DNA of 14,879 bases from Lachnoclostridium sp. UBA7122 (GTDB lineage: Bacteria; Bacillota; Clostridia; Lachnospirales; Lachnospiraceae): positions 1-14,879 of the forward strand of contig DKXQ01000027.1 of NCBI GenBank assembly GCA_002493085.1, in the 5' to 3' direction. The position numbers were made by a program, and so were the translations under genes. The notes below the pieces were generated by a model. That model saw only the letters and a program-made list of their open reading frames with translations, had not been told where the DNA came from and made no database searches. Positions 13,801 to 14,879 of the stretch are shown here, piece after piece. The number at the start of each line of letters is the position of its first letter. The first letter of the stretch is position 1.

Positions 13801-14780
13801 TACAATTGTTTTGGAATATATAAAAGCCCAGTTGCATCATCATAAATACACCCATCAAGAGCCCTGCCACTGAAATCATTATATGCAAACTGCCAGTCCT
13901 GCACAGTATATCCTTCATCCTTCTGCATAGTGTTGGCATATGTAACATAATAATCACTGTTTTCATCAAAATCATATATATATGTCGTTGCCTGTACCTG
14001 CCCCAAAAATTTCATAAGGTTTTCATCACTGTTTTCATCATCAGCTTCAATACTGTCCATAACACTATCAATAGTATCCCCAGGTTCAACATATTTGCCA
14101 TCATATAAGGTCTGCTTAACAGGCAGAATATCTACTGGTGCAGCTTTGCCACTTACTGTCATGTAGGCAGGGTTTAGGTTTGCCTTGATGTAACTTTCAG
14201 TCGCTAAATCAAAGATTACCTCTTCTACTTCTTCTTGTGTAACTTCTGATGTTTCTGTGATATCATGATATTTAGACTCTATGCTTAGCTCTCCTCCATC
14301 AGCATTTTTCTCAACGATTTCAACAGTCGATGAATTCGAGAAAGTTGCTTCTACAGTCAGGCTTTTTTCTGGCATAGTAAAAGAAAACACATTGTCCATG
14401 GTCTCTTTGTGTGCCATGACATCACCACTGCTGGAATCCTTAATCGTAAATGACTTTACATTATATTCTTCGTCTGGAAGAAGTTCCACTTCTACTTTAT
14501 CACCAGCATTAAATGCCCAAATGGAACCATCATTCTCAATCTGGTCCATCTGGCCATCTTCACCAACCTGGAGCATATGGAACCCATCCTGGTTCGCAGT
14601 GGATGCATCCATACATTCCTGGGAAAACTGCATCACACCATTATTTGTATCAGACAGACTAACTGTAGTAACTGTATTTGCATCATTTTCTTCTGCAGCT
14701 GCAATATTCACTACACCAGCTGGTATGCACATCACAGAAGCCAAAAATGCTGATACTGCCTTCTTAAAAAACTTAATCAC
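4857..14780 (-). CDS. Giant secreted VaFE/T-Q ester-bond repeat surface protein with zinc-finger-like inserts, 3' end probably truncated
   Basis: 3307 residues; GTG start, with GGGGG (complement of 14789-14793) eight bases upstream. Order: signal peptide 1-29; InlB-like beta repeat about 93-147; unassigned beta-rich region to about 700; SpaA/Cna-B-like domain about 705-851 with probable isopeptide pair Lys713 and Glu840; acidic linker about 1054-1088; a degenerate domain (R0) 1088-1252; then 13 domains of 118-286 residues. Each domain begins PxIxTxAxD, continues DT(I/V)xYxNLxPG and TLVVFEELY, and ends VATHxDINDENQT. These are hallmarks of VaFE domains, in which a Thr of the first strand and a Gln of the last (T-Q) form an intramolecular ester cross-link. 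Such stalks resist force and protease and hold an adhesin off the cell wall. Domains 10 and 13 contain zinc-finger-like inserts. The last 36 residues lack an LPXTG signal, so wall anchoring is not explained. It may be released, broken or variable at this end. Confidence 0.9.
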   Translation of the reverse strand: MIKFFKKAVSAFLASVMCIPAGVVNIAAAEENDANTVTTVSLSDTNNGVMQFSQECMDASTANQDGFHMLQVGEDGQMDQIENDGSIWAFNAGDKVEVELLPDEEYNVKSFTIKDSSSGDVMAHKETMDNVFSFTMPEKSLTVEATFSNSSTVEIVEKNADGGELSIESKYHDITETSEVTQEEVEEVIFDLATESYIKANLNPAYMTVSGKAAPVDILPVKQTLYDGKYVEPGDTIDSVMDSIEADDENSDENLMKFLGQVQATTYIYDFDENSDYYVTYANTMQKDEGYTVQDWQFAYNDFSGRALDGCIYDDATGLLYIPKQLYAQLNKEENNELAISSMQVQFMQVYHDENMTRAAEDDMPEMQSDVCTVGVDGNGESIDVSTGTQDIFSLETTTTVAAGMDPENMSVSVNGVIMPEDSYDYDPDTGNIEIGMSSAAVVSVEAWENGGTLKDQLVGIAASDVNGEPAQSIAYKDMKALDNIEVPWDKLPKKGNSDLFKPARVTGKLGYPGKGSATGNEKYYLSEDNNHTSTGNYDPGRESAGTRLAKYALGDMTLAQADIKPHKLEPHQDLYISCNLSNAKPKRDKDEWIKKEGLLPFIRCINAAHSTCTHLYKTGFSNPLNQNVFAVRVVKIKNAEQTIGKWKDAGGGWKKRTKKAEKGYVILSFLGAEIGKQTTCNLVRINFHSKDEELKPPDEEHEKDPFFFALYKDINTKKAYGTALSHATLDGAVYQVDFYEKQQYDSVKSLENAESKKLKASWTFTASSTKKGSVHYSKFMTYQKKEYPSGFPYTPAGIDFIPTVWGDDRSKWKNNFINPDDLESWKSSFGKTGTYHIYEVKAPEGFLPSGEMKSGVTDATLSEEPEKGVVVYMNCDGKKKDKPKILINGTDANGNEIVQSANAGAAIKVAEDQDWLGGYSFASTADSSAQNQYAEADSGPLRLREAVMIEPLKSVSDATYYVNTSLLDKTTGEYIDVEWDTSKGGVAEERNPDEPLSRSAITNTFKQSDWTRETKFHNIFVYGTISTDGLAGHTLVFMNTAYAIDNTGKRTDIDFGDDDDEWEKIPDEDGSEEEEGGFPDVDSEAESVAIWTSSDDATSEYIYFTDTKGEISTNLVSSQIQRKSGTGETIAYAGKYKDETCRESGGEVLQSLTDTINYVGLQSGKTYKIKGWLVDAGTGEKVKDASDKEITIKEDTATQTASGSSGSWDVKFEFDGTGLGGKKLVSFIEVYDGDTLVFDCKKKEDNNESVLIPEIQTKLVDQDTKKQLTAGGNSVLVDTITYSNLIPGANYKIVSKLIDAETKDVGTDKDGNPMECETTQVLDESSGSFDVKLEFKIDSSGGKVYVAYEEIFIEKGTPNSGEWVLVADHKDIMDQNQRTVVPEIKTFARDQKTDYNISDAEKYVYIYDTVHYENLIPGLEYRLDSKLIDAETHEVIIDDNNIPQELTTYFVADEDHDAGRYGSYGDIVPENHDGNGVTFALNAESFAGRTVVVYELLYLEDEEGLHLVADHQDPLDEKQTIHFPKIWTNAIDVETQTNISYADETAIIKDTVSFENLIPGLTYELHGRVVDRKKTIEAGDEEILVVGTDGKPAENKVVFTPDEANGTVELTFDIDLKKYVDDLNKSYAGAVFVVYEELYVIQRYDGADDRSLVASHTDINDENQTIYVPKITTSLNDSKTGTKLSYAESNAHLIDTINYFNFKPSTQYTVKGRLYNMEDGKVLEGSEKSQQFTSNVTGTGSWALDYTFDASKMQGTIVVAYAEVYIGDKVVATHDEFWDVEERVYFPKITTDAMDLKTGDNISLAEKTMKIIDTVHYKSLSPGYTYKLVSELRDQATGEIVTDDAGNEQVLTTHFKTDFELLDKQYLTFGDIIPKAADSDEATFTLDAEYFAGRTLVIFERLYLENASGEHLIADHQDLLDERQTISVGNIWSDALDMDTFTKTLHAGTGRATVIDTVGYTNLMPGHTYELRGYVVEKDRTVHAGTNVLATAPGGGEARNSMQFVPSSSNGSVRLSFDIDVSKYATDEYKGAVLVVYQELYHIKDDKGNADMRLVAAHTDIGNLRQTVYIPYIWTDLNDYKTGTKVLLAEEDAHIVDTISYTRFQPNSTYTVKGKIIDMEKGTTLTDSAGKKVEKEMEVTASDTGAGTWALDYEFDASKLQGKILVAYADVYVKNGERPDILSRVATHSNFWDANQRVYIPKISTVATDQKTNSHVTFAEDNAWVTDRIYYSHLQPDTEYRLISKLVDKDTGEVVVDDKKVKQEIESTFTTTPNESQEKYNQTIKNPFADSNDTGIGYSYGYIIPADGTTLPDGSKYKGVVFNFDAHTFEGRTLVIFEELQMRTKDGYQTIATHMDINDENQTVHIPKIRTNAVDSETLTHSSKMDGSMTVIDTITYENLIPGFTYEVEGFLMDKPRDDTKGYSVIKDAKGNPITNKKEFTADKPNGTVKLSLSGDARSFQTDEGEFSSETLVVFERLYLKNNKDASDDRLVVATHEDINDENQTIYCPRISTKVVSYDFGEESKDGDADHVTGFAAYECDYCKTRFTSEHDVQAHIKKTPACLNFKNSYSTVTEATIYDRVYYENLIPNRTYEIVGHIINTKTGKAVTINNRMVQSEKKYFTPGTSNGEVDVVFHVTGLDLAGGRYVCYEELFYNGTSIADHKEKFDDNQTFYVPDMVTSAMDYDTKSNISKADTISTIIDTVEMTGLKENEKYRLSSVLMDATTDAKSGAKGSNYGSYFIDGTGNAVHAVAWRKKGSTVWHDMSEYFTIDSTLSPEDYRGTATIEVKFEVDTVTEHGGKDYQGMTYVVFQELYTENGTLVAQHKDITDKQQTIYIGGMYTVALDGSPINGTMTNLMDGTSGDRTLVDYIYYSNLLPNKSYYVTTNVYIKEMSKGGNPDTDVMQPFEAENAVGLMAHQYTTKSTGSGYWAINISLSGEKLKDYLDKSENGITLVVYEEIHEGTMDGKRVALENNLYNESQSVHIPKIKSTVEEDKVSGLHYTLSEGKWICNNDECVIYVCDGCGKEFHSEEEAADHLYDCREGDSYTCTSGVFNSKAEAEAHVAPVYECNNCGLHFSDESDAEAHVNGKCRDAAVVRATQLVRDEDNNVVNELWYACSACGSQFKTNKECLDHINGSDTCYNYTNINAAHNSYSNINAGVTDTVSYSNLIPGKKYRITGKIYNTETKEPALAENEEEITSSKTFIPMASQGSVKLDFGFDGTYLAGHKYAVYTEILLVDARYDTTTASTINNPVLITKHNENLDDKEEDIGLFYKLHIPIHKLSSICNLLPNIFYIYSENYIYYN
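5355..5747 (-). other. Cluster of zinc-finger-like inserts in the last VaFE domain (R13)
   Basis: Residues 3012-3142 replace the first loop of R13. Three full signatures: Cys3022-X2-C-X3-F-X5-A-X2-H-X3-Cys3042; Cys3071-X2-C-X3-F-X5-A-X2-H-X4-Cys3092; Cys3119-X2-C-X3-F-X5-C-X2-H-X6-Cys3142. Between the first and second lies a decayed copy (3050-3064: one Cys, then F-X5-A-X2-H). A CX4CX4C run (3012, 3017, 3022) precedes the first finger. The cluster ends with CYNYTN, comparable to CLNFKN after the R10 finger. Confidence 0.65.
7089..7160 (-). other. Zinc-finger-like insert in domain R10
   Basis: Residues 2541-2564 follow C-X2-C-X3-F-X5-V-X2-H-X6-C: Cys2541, Cys2544, Phe2548, His2557 and Cys2564. 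This is the classical C2H2/C2HC signature, including the hydrophobic core residues. It is preceded by a tetracysteine-free acidic linker (DFGEESKDGDAD) and followed by LNFKNSYSTV, which leads back into the VaFE strand TIYDRVYYENL. Confidence 0.65.
7257..8180 (-). repeat. Partial super-repeat unit 3 (domains R8-R9, types A-B)
   Basis: R8 (GYIIP, FEGRTLVIFEELQM) is type A with an extra insertion; R9 (LIPGFTYEVEG, NGTVKLSL) is type B. The type C position is taken by R10, which carries the first zinc-finger-like insert and does not resemble R4 or R7. R8 and R9 end with an identical 23-base DNA word (7690-7712 and 7264-7286) encoding DINDENQT. Confidence 0.6.
8181..9422 (-). repeat. Super-repeat unit 2 (domains R5-R6-R7, types A-B-C)
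   Basis: R5 (GDIIP, FAGRTLVIFERLYL, VLTTHF) matches R2; R6 (LMPGHTYELRG, NGSVRLSFDIDVSKY) matches R3; R7 (GTWALDYEFDASKLQG, FWDANQRVYIP) matches R4. Each pair resembles each other more than their immediate neighbours. Confidence 0.7.
9423..10637 (-). repeat. Super-repeat unit 1 (domains R2-R3-R4, types A-B-C)
   Basis: Type A (R2) has a GDIVP insertion and FAGRTVVVYELLYL; type B (R3) has LIPGLTYELHG and NGTVELTFDIDLKKY; type C (R4) has GSWALDYTFDASKMQG and FWDVEERVYFP. The same three types follow in the same order in the next unit. Confidence 0.7.
11025..11519 (-). repeat. Degenerate VaFE-like domain R0
   Basis: Residues about 1088-1252. It keeps AIWTSSDD (Thr1093), LTDTINYVGLQSGKTYKIKG and KLVSFIEVYDGD. 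The end reads EDNNESV instead of DENQTV, so the Gln is Glu1249 and no ester bond is expected. Confidence 0.6.
12228..12668 (-). other. SpaA/Cna-B-like domain of the giant protein
   Basis: About residues 705-851. It opens with FFFALYKD (Lys713), has LDGAVYQVDFYE, and closes with GTYHIYEVKAPEGFLPSG (Glu840). The Lys near the start and the Glu of the YxVxExxAP-like ending are the expected isopeptide partners. The middle is longer than in a minimal Cna-B domain. Confidence 0.7.
14340..14504 (-). other. InlB-like beta-repeat domain of the giant protein
   Basis: Residues 93-147 run GDKVEVELLPDEEYNVKSFT to FSFTMPEKSLTVEATF, the usual start and end of divergent InlB B-repeats found near the N-terminus of Firmicute surface proteins. 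Confidence 0.6.
14694..14780 (-). other. Signal peptide of the giant surface protein
   Basis: Residues 1-29: basic MIKFFKK, a hydrophobic core AVSAFLASVMCIPAGVV, and an AAA cleavage box before Glu30. The Cys at residue 18 is not in a lipobox, so ordinary Sec export with signal peptidase I is expected. Confidence 0.85.
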
Positions 14781-14841
14781 TCTATATACCCCCTTATTAA
14801 AAATTATCTATGATGAAAGCATTTCTGCTGTTTTTCCAAAC

Positions 14842-14870
14842 TAATATGTATTTTTTTCACCACTTTACAA
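14842..14870 (-). promoter_or_regulatory. Possible promoter of the giant surface-protein gene
   Basis: On the minus strand TTGTAA (complement of 14865-14870) and ATATTA (complement of 14842-14847) are 17 bases apart, about 60 bases before the GTG start. The -10 is weak. The window ends just upstream, so distal control sites are not visible. Confidence 0.3.
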
Positions 14871-14879
14871 CTTTTTTCC

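Noticed and set aside
14281..14844. 187-residue plus-strand frame opposite the start of the giant gene
   Set aside because: Ser/Thr-rich composition typical of the antisense of a Glu/Asp-rich gene, and no ribosome binding site.
1..14879. CRISPR arrays, tRNA or rRNA genes, insertion sequences with transposase
   Set aside because: No regularly spaced repeats outside the coding repeats, no cloverleaf or rRNA segments, and no recognisable DDE transposase or integrase were seen.

Overview
The window is AT-rich, has low-GC codon use, strong AGGAGG-type ribosome binding sites and several TTG/GTG starts. Together with a giant T-Q ester-bond (VaFE-type) repeat surface protein, this points to an anaerobic Firmicute, most likely a gut Clostridia/Lachnospiraceae-like organism. 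The taxonomic call is inferred from protein style, not from a marker gene.

Layout. Positions 1-4416 hold small accessory genes. A partial Rpn/PD-(D/E)XK nuclease-like gene (1-521, minus) has a TTG start. Next come an 85-residue unknown (614-871, minus) and a second Rpn-like fragment or relative on the plus strand (1138-1716) that seems to lack its catalytic section. A RecA/RepA-fold ATPase relative with no Walker A lysine follows (2092-2784, minus). Last are an XRE-type repressor (3108-3494, minus) and a divergent unknown gene (3706-4416, plus). Hairpin terminators separate most of these genes, and the divergent gaps carry inverted repeats that look like operators.

Positions 4857-14780 (minus) are one gene for a 3307-residue secreted protein. 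In order it has a signal peptide, an InlB-like beta repeat, a long unassigned region, a SpaA/Cna-B-like domain with a visible Lys/Glu isopeptide pair, an acidic linker, and 14 tandem VaFE/T-Q ester-bond-like domains. Eight of these form a higher-order A-B-C pattern with a period of about 400-440 residues (A-B-C, A-B-C, A-B).

The most unusual observation is that two of the last VaFE domains carry classical C2H2/C2HC zinc-finger signatures (CX2C-X3-F-X5-hydrophobic/small-X2-H-X3-6-C). They sit in the same loop of the domain: one finger in domain 10, and a cluster of three intact plus one decayed finger in the last domain. I know of no characterised extracellular ester-bond adhesin with such insertions. 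The protein also ends abruptly. The last domain has lost its ester-bond Gln, the final 36 residues look like translated AT-rich spacer, and there is no LPXTG sorting signal. An imperfect inverted repeat lies just past the stop codon. This fits a truncated or rearranged 3' end next to an accessory island.
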